Made by a program: the position numbers and the translations under genes. From Ferruginibacter sp. (GTDB lineage: Bacteria > Bacteroidota > Bacteroidia > Chitinophagales > Chitinophagaceae), in NCBI GenBank assembly GCA_018882645.1, contig VERM01000140.1:1-5021 (forward strand): 5,021 nucleotides of DNA, read 5' to 3'. Each line of letters begins with the position of its first letter. Within the stretch, counting starts at the first letter, position 1. This document shows, in pieces, positions 1 through 5,021 of the stretch. The notes below the pieces were generated by a model. That model made no database searches, was not told the DNA's origin, and saw only the letters and a list, made by a program, of their open reading frames with translations.

Positions 1-418
1 CTTCATTACCATCTAATTGCTGTTCGGCAATTTTTTTACCACCTGTTGCCAGAAAAAGGTATGTGAAGTTATTCAGCACGCCCGGGTTGGCAGCAGTTTC
101 CGCCATACGAATGACTGATTCAAATTCATATCCGGTCTCTTCCAAAAGCTCCCTTCTTATAGCCAATTCAGGAGACTCATTGGCATCAATAAACCCTCCC
201 GGCAATTCCAACAAAGTTTCTCCTACGGGATGTCTGTATTGTTTGATGAGTATTACCTCATTATCTTCAGTGATTGCCATTGCCGTAGCACTTGTTGGGA
301 CTTCAACTACAAAATAGGGATCTACTTTCTTACCCGAGGGTAGCAAGTAGCTATCTCTTCTTGCATTAAAATATTGATGCTTGCTGATGTATTCAGAAGA
401 TAAAATTTTGACTTTCAT
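1..418 (-). CDS. NUDIX hydrolase, ADP-ribose pyrophosphatase type (3' end cut off by window)
   Basis: This is the first 139 residues of a NUDIX hydrolase; the C-terminus lies beyond the left edge. These enzymes cleave a nucleoside diphosphate linked to another group, typically ADP-ribose to AMP plus ribose-5-phosphate, in the cytoplasm and with Mg2+. A complete Nudix box (G-x5-E-x7-R-E-U-x-E-E-x-G-U) runs from G75 to Y97, with E81, R89, E90, E93, E94 and G96 all present, after the typical LELPGG lead-in at 70-75. P112 lies 15 residues after the box, the position reported for ADP-ribose pyrophosphatases, followed by G113; the acidic residue often seen a few positions later is Asn here. The ATG at 418 is the plausible start and lies 33 bases after the stop of the YfiT-like gene, so it is probably the last visible gene of the operon. 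No Shine-Dalgarno is seen. Exact substrate is unproven. Confidence 0.93.
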   Translation of the reverse strand, partial: MKVKILSSEYISKHQYFNARRDSYLLPSGKKVDPYFVVEVPTSATAMAITEDNEVILIKQYRHPVGETLLELPGGFIDANESPELAIRRELLEETGYEFESVIRMAETAANPGVLNNFTYLFLATGGKKIAEQQLDGNE

Positions 419-451
419 AGAAAATTTATTCAGAATAAGTAATCAAACACG

Positions 452-979
452 TTAGTTCCATCCCATTCTTTTACGGAGAGACGTAATTTGAGCCACATGA
501 TGACGGGAATGCCATGCGTACAATCCTAATACATACCACAATGACATTGTTTTTTTGTATTCCGGATGAAAAAGAGTCCTCTCCCATTCATTTGGCTGAA
601 CATTATTTAACAATTCAATCCATCTTCTATGTAGAGCAAACAACAATGTAACCGATATATTGACTGGTATATTTTTTGTGTCAGGCATTTGAGCCCAGGC
701 ATCCTGATTGTAAGGCTTTATGGAAGGGTTTTCTTCAGACAGACCCAACTTAAACCTTATGTAAGCGTTCATGTGACTGTCTGCCACATGATGTACCAGT
801 TGCCTGATAGACCACCCACCTTCTCTGTAAGGAGTATCTATTTGATTTTCATCCAGGTTTAAAAGCGCATTCTCAAGATGATGAGGAAGATACTGTATAT
901 CGAGCAGCCATTCCTTTAATAAGTCATGAGTAAATGCTTGCTCAATATATCTGTCAATTGGATACCTTAAATCATCCAT
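452..979 (-). CDS. YfiT/DinB-superfamily putative metal-dependent hydrolase or thiol S-transferase
   Basis: A 175-residue cytoplasmic four-helix-bundle protein of the DinB/YfiT superfamily (DinB_2-like). The N-terminal DLRYPI segment, the GGWSIRQLVHHVADSH block at 54-69 and the YAWHSRHHVAQI block at 154-165 match the Bacillus YfiT pattern. The expected metal ligands are H64, H157 and H161, the last two in an H-x3-H arrangement near the C-terminus. Length is close to the YfiT family norm and nothing looks truncated. YfiT relatives are annotated as putative metal-dependent hydrolases, and some members of the superfamily are bacillithiol-dependent S-transferases; which applies here cannot be told from sequence. 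The ATG at 979 begins only 2 bases after the stop of the FKBP gene, which strongly suggests co-transcription and perhaps translational coupling. There is no signal peptide and no Shine-Dalgarno. Confidence 0.9.
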   Translation of the reverse strand: MDDLRYPIDRYIEQAFTHDLLKEWLLDIQYLPHHLENALLNLDENQIDTPYREGGWSIRQLVHHVADSHMNAYIRFKLGLSEENPSIKPYNQDAWAQMPDTKNIPVNISVTLLFALHRRWIELLNNVQPNEWERTLFHPEYKKTMSLWYVLGLYAWHSRHHVAQITSLRKRMGWN

Positions 980-981
980 TA

Positions 982-1677
982 TTATTTTACTGCGGGCTTG
1001 ATGTCTAACAATTCAATTTCAAAGATAAGGGCAGATGCAGGAGGAATAGCTCCACCGGGCGCACCTCCGTCTCCGTATCCCAATTCGCTGGGGATATATA
1101 CCTTCCATTTATCCCCTTTAGACATCAGTTGAAGAATTTCCGTCCAGCCTTTAATTACTCCGTCCAATGGAAACTGAGCCGGTTCACCGCGTTTGATGGA
1201 ATTGTCAAATTCAGTTCCGTCTATCAAAGTACCTACATAATGTACAACAACCGTATCAATGGCAGCAGGCTTTGGACCTGTCTGGCTTCCTGATTTAAGT
1301 ATTTCATACTGTAATCCATTAGGCAGCGTTACCACTCCCTCTCTTTTTTTATTTTTCGCCAGAAATGATTCTCCTTTGGATTTTAGCGCTGCAATTTTCT
1401 TTTGTGAATATTCCATCATTGTTTTTTGAACAATCTTGGATGACTCCTCATTGCTTAACAACTGCGGCTTGCTGTATAAAAAATCTTCTATCCCCTTGGC
1501 AAGCAATTTGACATTCACTTTATCAATACCTTGCTGTTTTATACTGCCGGCAATGCTAAGACCTGCAGCATAACTGAAACTGTCGAGCGAATTTTTAAAA
1601 GTTTTTTTATCATTCTTCTGTGCGGTTGCCATTTGCTGAATTGACAGTACAGCCAAGCATAAAATAATTTTCTTCAT
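982..1677 (-). CDS. Secreted FKBP-type peptidyl-prolyl cis-trans isomerase
   Basis: A 231-residue FkpA/Mip-like isomerase that should speed Xaa-Pro bond rotation during protein folding outside the cytoplasm, probably in the periplasm. Residues 1-19 form a signal peptide (KK, hydrophobic stretch, then ATA before the cut) and the mature protein would begin with Q20, common in Bacteroidota. No lipobox cysteine follows, so it is probably soluble. Residues about 28-115 fit the FKBP_N dimerisation/helical region, beginning with the typical DSFSYAAGLSIA pattern. The FKBP_C catalytic domain spans about 137-227. Its pocket residues are intact: Y147, F157, D158, F169, V174, I175, W178, Y201 and F219, equivalent to FKBP12 Y26, F36, D37, F46, V55, I56, W59, Y82 and F99. 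The gene lies 42 bases after the ABC ATPase. That gap holds TAAATTTT (minus strand, 1695-1702), close to the Bacteroidota -7 box, but no TTTG at the right distance, so an internal promoter is only a possibility. Confidence 0.96.
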   Translation of the reverse strand: MKKIILCLAVLSIQQMATAQKNDKKTFKNSLDSFSYAAGLSIAGSIKQQGIDKVNVKLLAKGIEDFLYSKPQLLSNEESSKIVQKTMMEYSQKKIAALKSKGESFLAKNKKREGVVTLPNGLQYEILKSGSQTGPKPAAIDTVVVHYVGTLIDGTEFDNSIKRGEPAQFPLDGVIKGWTEILQLMSKGDKWKVYIPSELGYGDGGAPGGAIPPASALIFEIELLDIKPAVK

Positions 1678-1719
1678 TGGTATGGTTTGATTTTAAAATT
1701 TATGCAAATAACGGAAAGA

Positions 1720-2481
1720 TTATTCATCTCTTAAATCTTTCCCTGTTAATTGTATGAAAACATCCTCCAAATTGGCAGCTTTCACTTCTTTAGGACGTTC
1801 AAAGCCGCTTTCCAACAGCTCATCTATCATTCTGTCGGGAGAGTCCAGTTTGATGATTTTTCCTTCGTCCATTATCGCAATTCTGTCGCAGAGCTGTTCT
1901 GCTTCATCCATATAATGTGTAGTAATAATAACCGTAGTACCGCTATCCCGAATATCCCTGATAAGATCCCAGAGATTCCTTCTCGCTTGCGGATCAAGAC
2001 CGGTGGTAGGTTCGTCTAAAAAAATTATTTTAGGCTGATTGATTAACGTTGTGGCAATTGAAAAACGCTGGCGCTGACCACCACTTAACTCTTTGCTCTT
2101 GCATCTGGCCTTGTCTTCCAGATTTACTTTTTTCAACAATTCAATAGGGTCTACTTTTTTATTGTAAAGGCCTGCAAACAAGTGTATCAGCTCTAGCAGA
2201 TTCAACCCTGGATAAAATCCGGAAGACTGCAACTGAACACCGATGATTTTCTTGATGGCAGCAGGCTGATCATCGAGATTCATATCATCTACAATAATGG
2301 TACCGGAAGTCTTCTCTCTGAGAGTTTCTATCACTTCCAGTGTGGTAGATTTCCCTGCACCGTTGGGACCTAACAATCCAAATATTTCACCTTCATACAC
2401 TTCAAAAGAGATAGATTTCACTGCAGTAAAATCACCATAGCTTTTGACAAGGTCTTTAACAGATATTATTGATTTTCTCAT
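1720..2481 (-). CDS. ABC-2 type transporter ATP-binding protein
   Basis: A 253-residue single-domain ABC ATPase, the cytoplasmic motor of an exporter in the DrrA/NodI/CcmA-like group. All catalytic motifs are present: Walker A GPNGAGKST at 38-46, Q-loop Q85, signature LSGGQ at 132-136, Walker B IIFLDE at 152-157, D-loop GLD at 161-163 and switch H189. The end carries the ANLEDVFIQLTG motif (236-247), typical of ATPases that pair with ABC-2 membrane proteins in drug, polysaccharide or unknown-substrate export. It has no membrane segments, so it needs a permease partner, yet neither neighbour encodes one. The ATG at 2481 lies 6 bases after the fbp stop, so the two are almost certainly co-transcribed. 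Length and motif order are normal and there is no sign of decay. The transported substrate cannot be inferred. Confidence 0.96.
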   Translation of the reverse strand: MRKSIISVKDLVKSYGDFTAVKSISFEVYEGEIFGLLGPNGAGKSTTLEVIETLREKTSGTIIVDDMNLDDQPAAIKKIIGVQLQSSGFYPGLNLLELIHLFAGLYNKKVDPIELLKKVNLEDKARCKSKELSGGQRQRFSIATTLINQPKIIFLDEPTTGLDPQARRNLWDLIRDIRDSGTTVIITTHYMDEAEQLCDRIAIMDEGKIIKLDSPDRMIDELLESGFERPKEVKAANLEDVFIQLTGKDLRDE

Positions 2482-2487
2482 ATAATT

Positions 2488-3492
2488 TTATTCAGTGCCC
2501 TCGAGTTCTTCCATCATCAGACGGCTGCCAATAAAAAAAGGTGTTCGTTCATGAATTTCTTTTGGCTCAATATCCAAAATTCGCATATTCCCATCGGTTG
2601 CTTTTCCACCTGCTACCTCTATTATAAAAGCAAAAGGATTACACTCATATAACAACCTCAATTTTCCTTTAGGTTTATCTGATGTTCCAGGATACATAAA
2701 GATACCGCCTTTTATCAAATTTCGATGAACATCAGCCACCATGCTGCCTATATATCTTTGCGTATAAGGCCCTCCGTTATCTTTGGTCTTTTTCTGACAG
2801 GCAGTAATGTATTTTTTCACTTTCTCATTGTATTGGAAAAAGTTCCCATGATTGACAGAATACATTTTGCCGGTTTCAGGACATTTGATATCGGGATGGC
2901 TGAGTGTAAACTCTCCGATTGACTGATCCAATGTGAAGCCATTTGCTCCCCTTCTGGTAGCATAAACCAGCATTGTGGATGATCCATATATCACATAACC
3001 GGCTGCAACCTGCTTGATGCCTGCCTGAAGAAAATCTGCTTTGGTGGCGGGCTTCCCCAATTCACTTACTCTTCTGAATACACTGAAAATGGTTCCGATG
3101 GAAACATTCACATCAATATTAGAGCTTCCGTCCAAAGGATCAAACAAACAAACATATTTGGATTGGTTGCTGACTTCATCATCGAACACTACAATATCAT
3201 CCATCTCTTCACTGCCAATTCCGGCGCAACTGATACCATGACGCAGCACACCCATGAACTGATTGTTTGCAAATATGTCGAGTTTTTTTACATCTTCACC
3301 CTGCACATTCATCGTTCCGGCATCTCCCAGAATATCTACCAAACCGGCTTTGTTTACCTCTACGTGTACCCGTTTTGCAGCCAGGCCTATATCTCTTAAT
3401 AATCCGGACAATTCCCCGGTGGCATTGGGAAAGTCGCGCATCTGTTGGATTGTAAATTCATCAAGCGTTTGAATTTTTCTGTTAATTCTCAT
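2488..3492 (-). CDS. fbp: Class 1 fructose-1,6-bisphosphatase
   Basis: A full-length 334-residue class 1 FBPase. It hydrolyses fructose-1,6-bisphosphate to fructose-6-phosphate, the committed gluconeogenic step, in the cytoplasm with Mg2+. The metal and catalytic motif FDPLDGSSNID (117-127) supplies D118 and D121; E95/E96 and E283 (in LLYECNP) complete the metal site. Substrate-binding residues equivalent to the mammalian enzyme are visible: N214, R246, Y247, Y267 and K277. Residues of the AMP allosteric site are also kept (T25-G26-E27-L28, K112, Y113, R140), so AMP inhibition is plausible. The start at 3492 gives the usual short lead before the TLDEF segment, which aligns with the start of E. 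coli Fbp. It is the first gene of the minus-strand cluster and is divergent from aspartate kinase. No frame damage is seen, and the identification is secure. Confidence 0.99.
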   Translation of the reverse strand: MRINRKIQTLDEFTIQQMRDFPNATGELSGLLRDIGLAAKRVHVEVNKAGLVDILGDAGTMNVQGEDVKKLDIFANNQFMGVLRHGISCAGIGSEEMDDIVVFDDEVSNQSKYVCLFDPLDGSSNIDVNVSIGTIFSVFRRVSELGKPATKADFLQAGIKQVAAGYVIYGSSTMLVYATRRGANGFTLDQSIGEFTLSHPDIKCPETGKMYSVNHGNFFQYNEKVKKYITACQKKTKDNGGPYTQRYIGSMVADVHRNLIKGGIFMYPGTSDKPKGKLRLLYECNPFAFIIEVAGGKATDGNMRILDIEPKEIHERTPFFIGSRLMMEELEGTE

Positions 3493-3631
3493 AAAACAAT
3501 TTTCGATTTAAGTTAAACGAAGTTATTTTTGCAATCGGGAAACTAAGGTATAGCATATTTTTTGGTTGTACAAATTGCGATGAATTATTACAAAAAATCA
3601 ATTTTTTAAACCAAAAAAAAAGATCGTAAAA
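3493..3631. promoter_or_regulatory. Divergent intergenic control region of fbp and aspartate kinase
   Basis: This AT-rich, non-coding 139 bases must contain the promoters for fbp (leftward) and aspartate kinase (rightward). It holds an 8-bp perfect palindrome TTGTACAA (3566-3573), a weak inverted pair GCAAT (3531-3535) / ATTGC (3574-3578), and a run of nine A (3613-3621) ending 10 bases before the aspartate kinase ATG. Neither flanking gene has a Shine-Dalgarno; the A-rich leader fits translation starts in Bacteroidota. I found no convincing rightward TTTG/TAnnTTTG pair. Whether the palindrome is an operator is unknown. Confidence 0.6.
3543..3574 (-). promoter_or_regulatory. fbp: Candidate Bacteroidota-type promoter for fbp
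   Basis: On the minus strand TTTG (3574-3571) is followed after 20 bases by TACCTTAG (3550-3543), close to the Bacteroidota -33 TTTG and -7 TAnnTTTG pattern with one mismatch. It would place the transcript start some 40 to 45 bases before the fbp ATG. TAACTTCG (minus strand, starting near 3527) is an alternative -7 but lacks a well-spaced TTTG. This is a pattern match in AT-rich DNA and is weak evidence. Confidence 0.3.
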
Positions 3632-4894
3632 ATGAAGATTTACAAATTTGGCGGAGCAAGTATCAATAGTGTCGACAGAATAAAAAATACCGGCAATATC
3701 ATTCAGCAGGGAAATAAGGACAAACTTTTGGTGGTTATCTCTGCAATGGGTAAAACAACCAATGCGCTTGAAAAAATAGCAGAAAATTATTTTGCAGGAA
3801 AAAAAGAAGAGGCGATTGAATTGTTTGCACAGATTAAAGAAAGCCATTTGAACACACTTAAATACCTAACGGTAACCGAATGGCAAAACGCAGAAACACA
3901 ATTGAAAGAATTATTTACTGAAATTGAATGGCTTTTGCATGAAAAGCCGGTGCGAAATTTCGATTACTATTATGATCAGATTGTTTGCTGCGGTGAATTG
4001 TTCAGTACAAGCATTATCGCGCATTATTTGACAGAACAAAAAGTAAAAGTGAAATGGCTTGATGCCAGAGATATTATCAGGACAGATGACAATTTCAGGG
4101 ATGCGGCGGTTGATTGGGATTTTTCCGGAAAACAAATGGAAGAAAAAGTCGCTCCTCTTTTTAAAGATTATGATGTCATCATCACACAGGGCTTCATTGG
4201 ATCTACAGATGAAAACGAAAGTGTAACATTGGGCAGAGAAGGAAGCGATTATACCGCTGCAATATTTGCCAACCTCATGAATGGCGAATCTGTAACGATA
4301 TGGAAGGATGTAGATGCAGTAATGAGTGCTGACCCCAAAAAATATCCAGACGCATCCATCATCAACGCTTTAAGTTTCACGGAGGTGATTGAAATGGCTT
4401 ATTATGGCGCACAGGTCATTCATCCTAAAACAATCAAGCCACTTCAAAATAAAAACATCTCGCTTTTTGTAAAGAGTTTTTTAGACCCTTCTTTACAAGG
4501 CACTGTGATCAGTAAAGAAATCAATAAAAATCTCCCTCCAATCATCGTAAACAAACAGAAACAGGTCATTATCCAGTTCAAAACAAAGGATTTCTCCTTT
4601 ATGGAAGACCGGCCCATACATCAATTGCATGAGCTGTTCAAGGAAGTAAAAGTGAAACCCAACCTCTCTCAAAATACAGCTATCTCCTTGCTTTGCTGCT
4701 TTGATGACCATGCAGAAAAAATAGATCTTTTGGCAGGTAAGGCATCTGAACTTTTTGATGTGACTGTAGAGAAAGACCTTACTTTACTTACAGTAAGGCA
4801 CTACAATCAAGAAACGCTAAACAAACTGTCACAAAACAAGACTGTTGTGCTGGAGCAAAAAACTACGGAAACGGCCCAGATGGTTGTCAGATAA
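3632..4894 (+). CDS. lysC: Monofunctional aspartate kinase
   Basis: A 420-residue aspartokinase, which phosphorylates L-aspartate with ATP to give aspartyl-4-phosphate, the first step toward lysine/diaminopimelate, threonine and methionine. The amino-acid-kinase domain fills about residues 1-295: KFGGAS at 5-10 (nucleotide/substrate motif, usually KFGGTS), CGELFS at 120-125, GFIGS at 187-191, TLGREGSDYTAA at 199-210 (usually GRGGSD), WKDVDAVMSADP at 224-235, and EMAYYGAQVIHPKTI at 254-268. The remaining 125 residues look like two divergent ACT domains (about 310-360 and 375-420), the usual site of feedback control by lysine or threonine; which effector applies cannot be read. There is no homoserine dehydrogenase fusion. 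The ATG at 3632 begins exactly with the family's MKxYKFGG opening, so the start is well supported despite lacking a Shine-Dalgarno. The symbol lysC is used in the generic sense of a monofunctional aspartokinase. Confidence 0.97.
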   Translation: MKIYKFGGASINSVDRIKNTGNIIQQGNKDKLLVVISAMGKTTNALEKIAENYFAGKKEEAIELFAQIKESHLNTLKYLTVTEWQNAETQLKELFTEIEWLLHEKPVRNFDYYYDQIVCCGELFSTSIIAHYLTEQKVKVKWLDARDIIRTDDNFRDAAVDWDFSGKQMEEKVAPLFKDYDVIITQGFIGSTDENESVTLGREGSDYTAAIFANLMNGESVTIWKDVDAVMSADPKKYPDASIINALSFTEVIEMAYYGAQVIHPKTIKPLQNKNISLFVKSFLDPSLQGTVISKEINKNLPPIIVNKQKQVIIQFKTKDFSFMEDRPIHQLHELFKEVKVKPNLSQNTAISLLCCFDDHAEKIDLLAGKASELFDVTVEKDLTLLTVRHYNQETLNKLSQNKTVVLEQKTTETAQMVVR

Positions 4895-4904
4895 AATTAA
4901 ACTA

Positions 4905-4924
4905 CTTTCGCCTGAAGGCGAAAG
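4905..4924. terminator. Hairpin after aspartate kinase, likely bidirectional transcription terminator
   Basis: A perfect inverted repeat starts 11 bases after the aspartate kinase stop: arms CTTTCGCC (4905-4912) and GGCGAAAG (4917-4924) around a TGAA loop. It lies between convergent genes, where a terminator is expected. There is no T-run after it on the plus strand and only a loose T-rich stretch (TAGTTTAATTTTA) on the minus strand, so it is not a textbook rho-independent terminator. Confidence 0.55.
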
Positions 4925-4944
4925 ATTTGGTCTAGCCTAAAGGC
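4910..4944. repeat. Two copies of the palindromic decamer GCCTRAAGGC
   Basis: GCCTGAAGGC at 4910-4919 and GCCTAAAGGC at 4935-4944 differ at one base and start 25 bases apart. Each is an inverted repeat with GCC/GGC arms, and the first forms the core of the longer hairpin at 4905-4924. The AACT at 4900-4903 and the AGTT at 4951-4954 are also complementary, so the whole segment may fold as one compound structure. It resembles dispersed intergenic palindromic elements, but only this pair is visible here. Confidence 0.5.
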
Positions 4945-4952
4945 AACTAAAG

Positions 4953-5021
4953 TTATTCTGAAACGGTAAAGTCTTCGTCTTTTTCGTTCTCATCTTGATT
5001 CTTTATATACTCCATTATTAC
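4953..5021 (-). CDS. Acidic C-terminal tail of an unidentified protein (5' end beyond window)
   Basis: On the minus strand an open frame enters from the right edge and ends at TAA (4955-4953). It encodes V-I-M-E-Y-I-K-N-Q-D-E-N-E-K-D-E-D-F-T-V-S-E, a strongly acidic, hydrophilic end. The Met codon at 5015 would give only 20 residues, so it is more likely internal than a start. The gene would converge on aspartate kinase across the hairpin region, which supports a real gene end here. No family can be recognised from 22 residues; chance remains possible. Confidence 0.5.
   Translation of the reverse strand, partial: VIMEYIKNQDENEKDEDFTVSE

Noticed and set aside
63..317. Plus-strand 84-codon open frame
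   Set aside because: It lies wholly antisense to the NUDIX gene, including its Nudix box, and shows no domain.
1678..1719. Possible internal promoter before the FKBP gene
   Set aside because: A -7-like TAAATTTT exists, but no TTTG at suitable distance; in such AT-rich DNA this is not enough to annotate.
1750..2019. Plus-strand 89-codon open frame
   Set aside because: It is antisense to the Walker B to C-terminal part of the ABC ATPase and has no recognisable motif.
2725..3472. Several short overlapping plus-strand open frames
   Set aside because: All are antisense to fbp, overlap one another in different frames and lack protein-like features.
3613..3621. Run of nine A as a possible slippage or terminator element
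   Set aside because: It lies in the leader of aspartate kinase with no hairpin before it; an A-rich translation leader is the simpler reading.
3482..3847. Minus-strand 121-codon open frame crossing the fbp start, the intergenic region and the aspartate kinase 5' end
   Set aside because: It overlaps two secure genes, is antisense to the aspartate kinase motif region, and its Phe/Cys-rich product matches no family; it is a by-product of A/T-rich codons.
3911..4711. Two short minus-strand open frames (3911-4135 and 4493-4711)
   Set aside because: Both are antisense to conserved parts of aspartate kinase and have no support of their own.

Overview
This window looks like an ordinary chromosomal stretch of a Bacteroidota bacterium, possibly of the Chitinophagia/Sphingobacteriia type. 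The clues are AT-rich DNA, no Shine-Dalgarno sequence in front of any of the six starts that can be examined (A/T-rich leaders instead), a secreted FKBP whose predicted mature end begins with Gln, and the residue patterns of the class 1 fructose-bisphosphatase and aspartate kinase. The lineage is inferred from these features; no rRNA or marker gene settles it.

Layout: positions 1-3492 hold five closely spaced minus-strand genes that read as one likely operon. In transcription order they are fbp (class 1 fructose-1,6-bisphosphatase), an ABC-2 type transporter ATPase, a secreted FKBP-type peptidyl-prolyl isomerase, a YfiT/DinB-superfamily putative metal-dependent hydrolase or thiol transferase, and a NUDIX hydrolase of ADP-ribose pyrophosphatase type that runs off the left edge. 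The gaps between them are 6, 42, 2 and 33 bases. A 139-base AT-rich divergent intergenic region (3493-3631) separates fbp from a plus-strand monofunctional aspartate kinase (3632-4894). After the kinase comes a perfect 8-bp-stem hairpin plus a second, related palindrome. At the right edge is the acidic C-terminal tail of a convergent minus-strand gene that cannot be identified.

How the genes relate: fbp (gluconeogenesis) and aspartate kinase (entry to Lys/Thr/Met/diaminopimelate synthesis) share a regulatory region but belong to separate pathways. The genes downstream of fbp look like unrelated housekeeping functions (export, envelope protein folding, thiol chemistry or detoxification, nucleotide clean-up) carried on one transcript. 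The transporter ATPase has no permease gene in this window.

I found no mobile element, CRISPR array, tRNA or rRNA gene, and no convincing evidence of a new biological system. The points most worth a second look are the paired palindromes at 4905-4944, the permease-less ABC ATPase, and the shared fbp/aspartate kinase control region.
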